From assembly GCA_964388235.1 (NCBI GenBank), contig CAYLXN010000012.1, positions 1 to 19,128 of the forward strand: 19,128 nucleotides of DNA, in the 5' to 3' direction. The notes below the pieces were generated by a model that was given only the letters and a program-made list of their open reading frames with translations, had not been told where the DNA came from and searched no databases. Every line of letters begins with the position of its first letter. Position 1 is the first letter of the stretch. The stretch is from CAYLXN01 sp964388235. GTDB taxonomy: Bacteria > Patescibacteriota > Saccharimonadia > Saccharimonadales > Saccharimonadaceae. The position numbers and the translations under genes were made by a program. Below are positions 7,093 through 14,094 of the stretch, piece after piece.

Positions 7093-7375
7093 GCTGCTAT
7101 AGTACGGCCCTGATCTGCGTTTTGCGGGCGTTGGTGCTGTGCTTAGAACCAATAATCAGTTTTTGAAATAGTAGTTTTGGACCGCAAGCTTTTAATGATT
7201 TAGTTTTAGATTTTTGTTTTTGGTCTAAAGCAAAGTAGTTGTAGTTAAAAAGCAGGTGAGGTAGTTTGAATCGCCACCACGTTTGATTTGGTGGCTGGAA
7301 GGCAAGCATTGGCTTCAAACGAAATGCTATTGTCACGACTTGGCTAGCGGTTTAGTTTAGCTAGGATTTTTGTTT
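7093..7375 (+). other. Possible structured RNA with extended -10 promoter
   Basis: TGC plus TATAGT (7093-7101) looks like an extended -10 box on plus. The region after it is less AT-rich and has several stems: CTGAT...ATCAG enclosing TTGGT...ACCAA and followed by TTTTT, GCCACCA (7273-7279) / TGGTGGC (7289-7295), GCATT...AATGC, and CTAGC (7344-7348) / GCTAG (7360-7364) before a T-rich tract. It matches no RNA family I recognise. A minus-strand ORF here (7097-7336) is unconvincing. Whether it is transcribed is unknown. Confidence 0.3.
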
Positions 7376-7759
7376 GGCTTTAAATCTTGTATGGTGTTAC
7401 TTTAATTTAAAGCTAGTATATTAAAAGGCGAACTATAATTATATAGATTATTAATTTTGCAGTTAGGGTCCAGATTTTTGGATTTAATATAAATTTAGAA
7501 AATGATTAATTATGTTCCTAAAAATAAAATTGTCTTTTGATAATCAATGTTGCTTAAAAAGCTGGATGGCTGTGGATTTAAATGTAATTGCAATTGACAA
7601 TAATTTTGGTGATAAAAACGCAAGGTAATGTTTTTTAGAATCAGTCCGCAATAGTTATTTTTTTGGTTTTTAGTAGTTTTAAAATTTAGTCGGTAGTGAG
7701 CTTTGAAGGGTTAGTTAAGTGCTGAAAATTTATTAGAAGAGTAGGGGGATTTGCAGTAG

Positions 7760-7822
7760 ATGAGGCATAATTTGCTAGTTGTATTTATTGCAACAATAGC
7801 TATTTTTAGAAATGAACAATAA
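7760..7822 (+). CDS. Possible 20-residue hydrophobic peptide
   Basis: ATG to TAA encodes MRHNLLVVFIATIAIFRNEQ: one hydrophobic stretch (residues 4-16) between charged ends, as in small membrane peptides. AGGGGGA lies about 10 nt before the ATG, a reasonable Shine-Dalgarno in a region otherwise without one. No clear promoter is seen. AT-rich DNA readily yields short hydrophobic frames by chance, so this is tentative. Confidence 0.25.
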   Translation: MRHNLLVVFIATIAIFRNEQ

Positions 7823-7886
7823 AATTACAACGTTATAATATTTACAACAATAATAAAATACCCCTGTAAAACCAACAAGTTAATTA

Positions 7887-7906
7887 ATTGTTGTGTAAAC
7901 AACAAT
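7887..7906. repeat. Inverted repeat upstream of a strong promoter
   Basis: ATTGTTG (7887-7893) and CAACAAT (7900-7906) are perfect inverted repeats around a 6-nt centre, 20 bp upstream of the -35 at 7926. A related palindrome, TATTG-CAA-CAATA, lies at 7786-7798, with further TACAAC words near 7826 and 7842. The arrangement looks like an operator array. Similar GTTGT/ACAAC pairs occur after the VirD4-like gene and after gyrA. Confidence 0.4.
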
Positions 7907-7925
7907 ATAAAAATAGACAAAACTG

Positions 7926-7954
7926 TTGACAATTGTTATTGCTTGTGCTAAGAT
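7926..7954 (+). promoter_or_regulatory. Strong promoter-like sequence
   Basis: TTGACA (7926-7931, exact consensus), a 17-nt spacer and TAAGAT (7949-7954), with TGC before it as an extended -10. It is among the best promoter matches in the window. Transcription would start near 7961 and run through an A-rich leader, then antisense to the ORF at 8026-8265, to the hairpin at 8226-8284. Confidence 0.65.
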
Positions 7955-8025
7955 TGATTCAAGCTTTTAGACAAACACAAAAAGCCAATAACAAACCAAA
8001 AAAGTTCTTTCCAAAAAATAGTTCT

Positions 8026-8265
8026 TTATAAAAATAAAACCTCACGGTTTGACGAGTCACAAGCTATGGCAGTCGAGCTCATTTGCTCCTGGTGTAGCTT
8101 AAGCTCCGCCAAATCGTTGGTGTTGAGCGCGTAACGGATCAGTTGCAATCCTACATCGGTAGGTGCCGCCGTTACATGGACAAGTTCCATAAGTGGTATT
8201 TCCATCACTCGTGGAGCGGTCAAAGCCCAGAGTGATTCCTGATCTATAATTAAATTTTTTCGCAT
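8026..8265 (-). CDS. Small hypothetical protein, or antisense shadow of an RNA
   Basis: 79 codons on the minus strand, from ATG 8265 to TAA. The protein is soluble-looking (LMELVHVTAAPTDVGLQLIR, then ALNTNDLAELKLHQEQM) and matches no family I know. The block is clearly more GC-rich than its flanks. G or C dominates third codon positions in the middle of the ORF while second positions are AT-rich, which supports real coding and hints at a different origin from its neighbours. Against it: no clear Shine-Dalgarno, a strong opposing promoter at 7926-7954, and short perfect stems readable as RNA structure (CCTAC-ATCG-GTAGG near 8151, ATGGA-CAAGT-TCCAT near 8176). Confidence 0.4.
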   Translation of the reverse strand: MRKNLIIDQESLWALTAPRVMEIPLMELVHVTAAPTDVGLQLIRYALNTNDLAELKLHQEQMSSTAIACDSSNREVLFL

Positions 8266-8297
8266 CAGTTGCTTTCACTCTGGGTGATTTTTATTTT
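8226..8297 (+). terminator. Large nested hairpin with T-rich tail
   Basis: CCCAGAGTG (8226-8234) pairs with CACTCTGGG (8276-8284); inside it CTGAT (8239-8243) pairs with ATCAG (8264-8268). TGATTTTTATTTTT follows. It could end a plus-strand RNA starting near 7961. It also spans the start codon of the minus-strand ORF, so in that transcript it could control translation. Its loop is larger than in a typical terminator. Confidence 0.45.
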
Positions 8298-8311
8298 TAG
8301 CCAAAGTTATT

Positions 8312-8317
8312 TATAAT
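8312..8317 (+). promoter_or_regulatory. -10 box, leaderless type
   Basis: Consensus TATAAT ends 6 nt before the ATG at 8324, so the transcript should begin at the start codon. No Shine-Dalgarno and no clear -35. Confidence 0.65.
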
Positions 8318-8323
8318 GTAGTT

Positions 8324-8707
8324 ATGCTTAAACATATTTTCTCAATTGGGGCTGTTGTGATGGTTGTCTACTTGATGATGATTTTCAGCCTGACCTCGCC
8401 AGATCAAGTTTCGCCATTAATCTTATTGTCGGTGTTTTTGGCGATTTTTGTATTGCTGTGGCGGTTAGTTTTTGGGTTGATAAATATTATCAAACGAACT
8501 CAGGAGTTAGTCTACAAAGATCTAGTTCTCAAGACTAAGTTGTTGTTTAGCGATCAGCGCAATAATTATCTCTATTCGGCAGTAGTGGCGGGCTCACTGG
8601 TGGTTTTGCTGGCGATGCAGTCAATTAGCCCGCTTAAATTTTATGAATTTGCCTTGGTGGTGCTAATTAATGTGTTAATTATCTTTTATATACACAAAAA
8701 AACATAA
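8324..8707 (+). CDS. Small four-helix membrane protein, unknown function
   Basis: 127 residues with about four predicted membrane helices: residues 5-22, 31-55, 82-99 and 106-123. The middle segment 56-81 (IKRTQELVYKDLVLKTKLLFSDQRNN) is charged and probably cytoplasmic. The protein ends in HKKT. I do not recognise the family. The start is set by the TATAAT box 6 nt upstream, which implies a leaderless mRNA. A new promoter for the next gene lies within 20 nt of its stop, so the two can be expressed separately although they are adjacent and on the same strand. Confidence 0.75.
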   Translation: MLKHIFSIGAVVMVVYLMMIFSLTSPDQVSPLILLSVFLAIFVLLWRLVFGLINIIKRTQELVYKDLVLKTKLLFSDQRNNYLYSAVVAGSLVVLLAMQSISPLKFYEFALVVLINVLIIFYIHKKT

Positions 8708-8713
8708 GAACTA

Positions 8714-8722
8714 TGATATAAT
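8714..8722 (+). promoter_or_regulatory. Extended -10 promoter, leaderless type
   Basis: TGA plus consensus TATAAT (8717-8722), ending 8 nt before the ATG at 8731. No -35 and no Shine-Dalgarno. It probably drives both the acidic protein and the VirD4-like ATPase. Confidence 0.65.
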
Positions 8723-8730
8723 TAACTTCA

Positions 8731-9219
8731 ATGAATGACAGTGAGCAGCAGCTAAATCACAACGGTGGGCCTGAGGTTAAGCTTGAGGATGCAGAACGGT
8801 TAGTATTGCCGAACGTTGATAAATATTTGCTCGAAAATCCTGAGGCGAGCATTGACTTAAATCGCCAAAAACCGATGATCGAAACCGCTGAGAGGTCGCC
8901 CGAGGCTAAAACTTCTTTTCATACTAAAATTCAAACCGACGATGACCAAGCTGATGCTGACGAATCAGAAGAAGATCAGCCGAAAACCCCAGTTGAGCAA
9001 GCAGTTTCTGTTGTAAAAAAAGCACCAATTGTTGCAGTTAAGCCAGTTGAAGAGATGACCGACAAGGAGAAAGAAGACTTTTTCGTGGATAAGGCCAAAA
9101 ATATCGTCCATCAAACTCAGAATAATCCCCATCGCCGAGAAGAAGAAATAAAAGATTTGCGCGAAGACTATGTCTTCACTCGCTACGGAGTTGATACCAA
9201 AAAAGACAAAAAAGGCTAA
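8731..9219 (+). CDS. Acidic, mostly disordered hypothetical protein
   Basis: 162 residues, no signal peptide or membrane helix. Residues 1 to about 95 are acidic, rich in E, D, Q and P and probably disordered (for instance DDDQADADESEEDQPKT). From about 105 on it is more regular: EEMTDKEKEDFFVDKAKNIV, then EEEIKDLREDYVFTRYG, likely a helical recognition region, with a KKDKKG tail. No family recognised. It ends 9 nt before the VirD4/HerA-like gene and shares its promoter, so a role as partner or adaptor of that ATPase is a fair inference but unproven. Confidence 0.75.
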   Translation: MNDSEQQLNHNGGPEVKLEDAERLVLPNVDKYLLENPEASIDLNRQKPMIETAERSPEAKTSFHTKIQTDDDQADADESEEDQPKTPVEQAVSVVKKAPIVAVKPVEEMTDKEKEDFFVDKAKNIVHQTQNNPHRREEEIKDLREDYVFTRYGVDTKKDKKG

Positions 9220-9228
9220 TGGTGGGAA

Positions 9229-12200
9229 ATGGATTTTTTTAAAATATTATTATTCTTAATTTTGTCAGTTGGCATTCTGGGTGGGTTAGCGTTTTTCATT
9301 CTTTATCAATACCAGCGCATTTTGCGCAGCTCTAAAGATTACGAACGAGGGCTGAAAATGGTGATTTTGCACATTCACTTGCCACCGAGTTCGACCGACA
9401 TCGAAGTTGGCTCGCGAGATGAGCGGGATGTGACCGAAGAAGTTTTGTCGCAAGCTCAGGTGATGTATAGTATCATTGCTTCGACAGTCGAGAAGAATTT
9501 CTTGAGAAGTTATCTGTATGGACAACGCCATTGTTCGTTTGAAATTGTCTCTAATGGCGGTAATGTGTTTTATTATGCGGCGGTGCCAGTTTCGTTAGTT
9601 GAAATCCTTAAGCAAGCAATTATCACCGCTTATCCATCGGCTCGAATCGAAGAGACTCGGGGCAATAACATCTTTAGCCAGCGAGGTCAGATGAGCGGCC
9701 TAACTGGTGGTGAATTTAGCCTGAAAAAGAGTTTTGCTTATCCGATCCAGACTTACCAAGAGTCACACCAAGATTCAGCTCGACCATTACTGAACGCCCT
9801 TAGTTCAGCTAAAGAAGGCGATGGCGTGGCGATTCAGATATTGATTCGACCAGCGGGCGACAAATGGATCGAAAGTGCAGTAGCCAAAGGTAGCCAGATT
9901 AAAAAAGACAAAGGCTCGGCTTCGGACATGGGTAAAGATTTATTGAAATCGATCAAGCCACACGAGATGCTGGAACTGTTGTGGAAAGCACCACAACCAG
10001 GTGAAGGGCCAGGGGCGGTAGAAGAAAAGCAACTAACCAGTTTAGAGCAAGCTCAGATTCAAGCCATAGAAGACAAGGCGCGCTATCCTGGCTTCGAAAC
10101 GCTAATTCGGGTGGTGGTGTCGTCAAATACCGCGGCTCAGTCGCAGGTTTTGCTGCAGAATGTCTTGGCGTCATTTGCTTTGTTTGATTCACCAACCATG
10201 AACGGCTTTAAATTTAACCAGTCAAATAATGTTGACGAATTAGCAACAGCTTATATTATGCGGTTTTTCCCAGCTGAAATTAAGTCAAATATTTTAAACA
10301 CGGTTGAATTAGCAACTTTATTTCATTTACCAAGCCAGAAAGATATCCCGAGCTCCAAAGTTGAGCGCCAGATGTCGAAACAAGTCGATGGGCCAGCGAC
10401 TTTGGTTGATGAGGGCTTATTGCTTGGCTACAACGAATTTCGCAACGTCAAGAAGCCGATTCGTTTGAGCACCAACGATCGTCGCCGTCACACTTACTTC
10501 ATCGGTCAAACTGGTACTGGTAAGTCCGTTCTGCTGGAAAATTTGGCCTATCAAGACATGCTTGATGGGCGAGGCTTTGCTTTTATCGATCCGCACGGTG
10601 ATTCGGCAGAAAAATTGCTAGGAATGGTGCCACGTGAGCGAGTCGAGGATATTGTCTACTTCAACCCTAGTGATGTTGATAATCCAATTGGGCTAAATTT
10701 ATTTGAGTTTGAGACTGAAGATCAGAAAGATTTCTTGATTCAGGAAGCAATCCAGATGTTGTATCGACTCTACGACCCAGGGCACACTGGTATTGTTGGT
10801 CCGCGGTTTGAGCAGTGGTTTCGCAACGCCGCTTTGACTCTGATGTCTGATCCCGATGGCTCAACTTTTATTGACGTGCCGCAGGTGTTTACCGACCAAG
10901 CGTTCGCTGATTACAAATTGCAATTCGTCAAAGATCAGACGGTGCTTGATTTTTGGAACAAGGAGATGGCGCAGACAACTGAGTCATCAAAGTCTGACAT
11001 GTTGGGCTGGTTTGCATCGAAGTTTGGTGCCTTCTTGTCGAATGAAATGATGCGTAATATTATCGGTCAAACTAAGTCTGGCTTTAATATTCGTGAAATT
11101 ATGGATAATAAGAAAATTTTGCTGGTTAATTTATCAAAAGGAACCACTGGTGAGCTGAACTCGATGTTGATTGGTATGATTTTCATCATGAAGTTTCAGG
11201 CGGCAGCCATGGGTCGGGCTGATATGGATGAGGATAAGCGTGAAGATTTCTGTTTGTATGTGGATGAGTTTCAAAACTTTGCCACTGATAGCTTTGAGTC
11301 GATTTTGTCGGAAGCTCGAAAATACCGCCTGAATTTGATTTTGGCGAACCAGTTTATGACTCAGTTGACCGACAAAATTCGCGAAGCGATCATCGGTAAC
11401 GTTGGCACGATTATCTCGGGTAGGATTGGTATTACTGATGCTGAAATCTTAGTGAAGCGGTTCTCGCCGACGTTTGATGCCGAGGATTTGACTCGGTTGC
11501 CAAACTATCAAACGATTACTTCGGTGATGATTAAAAATGTGCCGTCGTCGCCATTTAGTATGTCGCTGATTCCACCGATGGGGGCCGATAATCCGCGCTT
11601 ACGAGAGGCAGTGAAGCGGCTGTCAGCTTCGAAGTTCGGTATGACCAAAGAAGAAGTCAGCAAGGATATTTTTGCTCGGTTATCAAAGGGCGATGAGATG
11701 AAGAAACGTCAAGCAGCTAAAAGCCCACCATTTGCACCAACGCCTCAGGGCTTACCACCTCAAACAGCACCAAGCGTGGCTGCTGGCCAAGGCAAGACTA
11801 GTGATGCTCAAGCGGGTAATAGTTTCCTAGATGACTGGTTGGCACGGCGCCAAGAGCTTAAGCCAACTAAAACTGGCCCTGCGAGCCCTTCACAGGCCGC
11901 AACACAGGCTCCAAAGGTCAAAGTCAGTCAAACTACCGCTGCTGAACAAGACCTGTCCTACAAGGCCGCTCAAACCGAAGCAGCTGAAGTCAGCAAGTCA
12001 GGTCCTGATGCTCGAAAAGTTAATGACTACAATGCTAAGTTGGCGTTAGAAAAGAAAATGGCTCCTGTTAAAACTGAGGAGACGGCCGTTCAAACCAGTT
12101 CGCCGCAGCAGCCTAAGGTTGTACCGGTGCAACAACCTACTCCTCCTCAACCGACTGCCGCACCAGCGCCCGAGCCTCAAAAGCCAGCTGATGATATGAT

Positions 12201-12276
12201 TGATTTGCGCTCTCGTAATTCGGCTCAAAATAGCAGCGATGATCAAGATGGCGAAGTCTTTATCAAACTACGATAA
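9229..12276 (+). CDS. Membrane-anchored VirD4/HerA-like DNA-pumping ATPase
   Basis: 1015 residues. One membrane helix at about 4-28 is followed by a cytoplasmic domain. The RecA-like motor has Walker A GQTGTGKS (426-433), then FAFIDPHGDSAEKLL, Walker B CLYVDE (675-680) extended as FQNFATDSFESILSEARKY, and LILANQFMTQL (motif III region). This is the pattern of type IV coupling proteins (VirD4/TraD, TraM-recognition) and DUF87/HerA ATPases, which move DNA or protein through membranes. Residues from about 810 to the end are low complexity, rich in P, Q, A, T and K, ending DDQDGEVFIKLR. No other type IV secretion genes are visible in this window, so substrate and partner are unknown. GGTGGG lies very close to the ATG, so translation may depend on coupling to the upstream gene. 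Confidence 0.88.
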   Translation: MDFFKILLFLILSVGILGGLAFFILYQYQRILRSSKDYERGLKMVILHIHLPPSSTDIEVGSRDERDVTEEVLSQAQVMYSIIASTVEKNFLRSYLYGQRHCSFEIVSNGGNVFYYAAVPVSLVEILKQAIITAYPSARIEETRGNNIFSQRGQMSGLTGGEFSLKKSFAYPIQTYQESHQDSARPLLNALSSAKEGDGVAIQILIRPAGDKWIESAVAKGSQIKKDKGSASDMGKDLLKSIKPHEMLELLWKAPQPGEGPGAVEEKQLTSLEQAQIQAIEDKARYPGFETLIRVVVSSNTAAQSQVLLQNVLASFALFDSPTMNGFKFNQSNNVDELATAYIMRFFPAEIKSNILNTVELATLFHLPSQKDIPSSKVERQMSKQVDGPATLVDEGLLLGYNEFRNVKKPIRLSTNDRRRHTYFIGQTGTGKSVLLENLAYQDMLDGRGFAFIDPHGDSAEKLLGMVPRERVEDIVYFNPSDVDNPIGLNLFEFETEDQKDFLIQEAIQMLYRLYDPGHTGIVGPRFEQWFRNAALTLMSDPDGSTFIDVPQVFTDQAFADYKLQFVKDQTVLDFWNKEMAQTTESSKSDMLGWFASKFGAFLSNEMMRNIIGQTKSGFNIREIMDNKKILLVNLSKGTTGELNSMLIGMIFIMKFQAAAMGRADMDEDKREDFCLYVDEFQNFATDSFESILSEARKYRLNLILANQFMTQLTDKIREAIIGNVGTIISGRIGITDAEILVKRFSPTFDAEDLTRLPNYQTITSVMIKNVPSSPFSMSLIPPMGADNPRLREAVKRLSASKFGMTKEEVSKDIFARLSKGDEMKKRQAAKSPPFAPTPQGLPPQTAPSVAAGQGKTSDAQAGNSFLDDWLARRQELKPTKTGPASPSQAATQAPKVKVSQTTAAEQDLSYKAAQTEAAEVSKSGPDARKVNDYNAKLALEKKMAPVKTEETAVQTSSPQQPKVVPVQQPTPPQPTAAPAPEPQKPADDMIDLRSRNSAQNSSDDQDGEVFIKLR

Positions 12277-12325
12277 ATATTGTAATTACAACAACAAAAC
12301 TAACTCAATTAATCAGTTGTAAAGT
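12277..12325. other. Short convergent gap with stem-loop
   Basis: Between two convergent genes. ACAAC (12291-12295) can pair with GTTGT (12316-12320), helped by AACT/AGTT inside, and TTGTAATTACAA is a perfect palindrome. It may act as a weak two-way terminator; T-runs are poor. Confidence 0.35.
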
Positions 12326-12814
12326 TTATTTTCTGCGCTTGAATAAATAAAATAAATCGATAATCCAGCCTAGCAAGTAGCCAATTAAACAGCTGGCGAT
12401 GATCGTCTGGAAATAAAAACTTTGATTGTTGAAGTAGGCGAACAGATAATAGGCTAAACATAATAGAAAACCAAAGAAGGTTGCTAGTAAGACGGGTAGC
12501 GGCCGCAAGATGATGTTGGATAAGAGATCGATAATTGCTTCGCCGACTAGTGAATGGGCGATTTTGCTTGAGGCGGGCCTCGATGGCTGATCGCCGTAAG
12601 CGTTGCTGATTACTTTTTCAAAGCCTGATTGGCGCTCATCACGACTAGTAATCGGGCGACGATTTTGGCCGTAGAATTCGCCATCTAGCTCCATGCTTCT
12701 GAGCACAGCTTCACCGAGCAGGCGATTAGAGGCGCTAATGATTGGCGAACTGTGCTTGCGGGTTTGTTTGGCTTGTAAAAAGTGACTGACGACGTCCTGT
12801 TGTTTTTTTAACAT
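12326..12814 (-). CDS. Hypothetical protein with two C-terminal membrane helices
   Basis: 162 residues. The first 97 or so are soluble, polar and basic (KKQQDVVSHFLQAKQTRKHS, then QNRRPITSRDERQSGFEKV). Two hydrophobic segments follow, about 107-128 and 136-158, joined by a short NNQSF loop, and the protein ends FKRRK, so both ends are probably cytoplasmic. No family recognised. Its ATG overlaps the stop of the upstream gene by one base (TAATG), so the two are translationally coupled and probably work together in the membrane. Confidence 0.75.
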   Translation of the reverse strand: MLKKQQDVVSHFLQAKQTRKHSSPIISASNRLLGEAVLRSMELDGEFYGQNRRPITSRDERQSGFEKVISNAYGDQPSRPASSKIAHSLVGEAIIDLLSNIILRPLPVLLATFFGFLLCLAYYLFAYFNNQSFYFQTIIASCLIGYLLGWIIDLFYLFKRRK

Positions 12815-13944
12815 TATAAACTTCCTCGGTTAATATTGCGACGAATGGCTCGAATTTCTCGGCGGAAGAGATTATTGATATTAATCAAAACAAAGATCAG
12901 CAGCAAGACAATTGCCAAAACTAAGAGAGTGATTTTTAAGCCAGTGTATTGCAGATGCTTAGGGTAATGGCTGAAAAGTTGGTTTAATAAGCCAGCCAGT
13001 CTGACGGATTGCTTACAGGCGAGCGGAGCTGATTTAGTTTGGCCATTAATACTGAAGTCGGTTGAGCAAACAGCTGGTTTAGTGTTCGGCTCTAGTTCAA
13101 AAAATATCTCTAGTTCCTCGGCTGGCGTTTGTTGATTAATTTGTCGGTGAATCGTCATCTGGTCTTGGTGTTTATCGTAAAATGAATTGAGGCGCGGGTC
13201 GTCAACTAGCTTGAACTCGGTTTTGGACCAGTTGTTGATTTGGACAGCGATCAATTGCGGCTGTTGAGCGGCGTCGTCGGTTGCCGTCGATTCTAGTGAT
13301 GGTGTCAGCTTTAATCTTTCGTTTGCCTCGAGCTGACTAGAGGTGGCAAGCTGATTTTTGGTCAAATTAGTGATTTTAAAATCAGTTTTAATTAATGGTA
13401 AAAAGTTATAATTGGCGAGGTTGTCGTTATGGACGAGCAAGTTGCCAGTTTTGATGTCGATCAAAGGCTTAATTTCATCATGTATTTTTAACAACGTTGT
13501 ATTTTTTATCAGCTGTTGATTGAGATCCAATACTGGTAAAAGTTTATTGTCATACAAGACATAGCCTTTAGTTGGGTAATCTGAATTAAAACTAACCAAT
13601 GAGTAATTTTGCCAATCTTCTGGCGTGGAGGCTTCGATCAACTGATCGAAGTTATCCAGTTCGAATCCAAAGTGATTGTATTTATAAAATAGTTCCGCTG
13701 AGCTGCTGACGGCTTGCTGGAGTTCTTCAGTTGTTTGAAAATTATTCATAACTGGCGCTTGACTTAATTGGCGGTTGACAGGTAGCAGCAGTGAGAAAAA
13801 TAAAATTACTACCATCAGCGATCCAAAGACAGCTGACAGCAAATAGAGCTGCTTCTGGCGTCGCAATCGATCGTTGTAGCGACTTAATTCGCGAATCAAG
13901 GTCGGGCTAAACGCCAAATTAGAAACAATTTTTCGAAAAATCAT
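12814..13944 (-). CDS. Hypothetical membrane protein with large outer domain
   Basis: 376 residues. The basic N-terminal segment (RELSRYNDRLRRQK) precedes a membrane helix at about 33-54; a second is at about 336-356 with an Arg-rich tail (RREIRAIRRNINRGS). By the positive-inside rule both ends are cytoplasmic and the roughly 280 residues between are outside. That domain is rich in N, Q, T and L and has two cysteines (VCSTDF, LACKQ) 17 apart that could form a disulfide. I do not recognise the fold. The start is supported by an extended -10 box 9 nt upstream. It is the first gene of a two-gene unit. Confidence 0.78.
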   Translation of the reverse strand: MIFRKIVSNLAFSPTLIRELSRYNDRLRRQKQLYLLSAVFGSLMVVILFFSLLLPVNRQLSQAPVMNNFQTTEELQQAVSSSAELFYKYNHFGFELDNFDQLIEASTPEDWQNYSLVSFNSDYPTKGYVLYDNKLLPVLDLNQQLIKNTTLLKIHDEIKPLIDIKTGNLLVHNDNLANYNFLPLIKTDFKITNLTKNQLATSSQLEANERLKLTPSLESTATDDAAQQPQLIAVQINNWSKTEFKLVDDPRLNSFYDKHQDQMTIHRQINQQTPAEELEIFFELEPNTKPAVCSTDFSINGQTKSAPLACKQSVRLAGLLNQLFSHYPKHLQYTGLKITLLVLAIVLLLIFVLININNLFRREIRAIRRNINRGSL

Positions 13945-13953
13945 ACTAGTTTA

Positions 13954-13962
13954 ATTTTAGCA
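13954..13962 (-). promoter_or_regulatory. Extended -10 promoter, near-leaderless
   Basis: On the minus strand TGC plus TAAAAT (13954-13959), ending 9 nt before the ATG at 13944. The full word TATGCTAAAAT (13954-13964) is the one seen before rnpB and before the TPR gene. Confidence 0.65.
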
Positions 13963-14022
13963 TAAACAGTTTAAAAATGGTAACTTTTGACGTAATTAAT
14001 TTGTGGTTTTTATGAACACAGC

Positions 14023-14051
14023 TTGAGCAAAAAATAAAAATAGGGTATAAT
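14023..14051 (+). promoter_or_regulatory. Promoter of gyrB-gyrA
   Basis: TTGAGC (14023-14028), a 17-nt spacer and TATAAT (14046-14051). A start near 14058 gives a leader of about 37 nt with AGAGGGGA (14076-14083) as Shine-Dalgarno before ATG 14095, unlike the leaderless genes nearby. Confidence 0.8.
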
Positions 14052-14094
14052 AAACTAAGTTAATCTTGAATAATCAGAGGGGACAGAGAAATAC

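Larger units (their letters stand above)
6746..8025. other. AT-rich intergenic region with signals but no clear gene
   Basis: About 1.28 kb, noticeably richer in A and T than the flanking genes, with stops in every frame. Listed separately below are a perfect hairpin (6854-6884), promoter-like sequences on both strands, a DnaA box, a terminator-like AT stem, a structured block (7108-7375), a possible 20-codon ORF and inverted repeats before a strong promoter. Between about 7380 and 7740 I see no feature. Such a length is unusual in a compact CPR genome. It could carry small RNAs, part of a replication or segregation site, or remnants of decayed genes. Confidence 0.6.

Noticed and set aside
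7097..7336. 79-codon minus-strand ORF in the AT-rich region
   Set aside because: No Shine-Dalgarno, K/Q/S-rich protein without any recognisable pattern, and overlaps a set of hairpins; probably chance.
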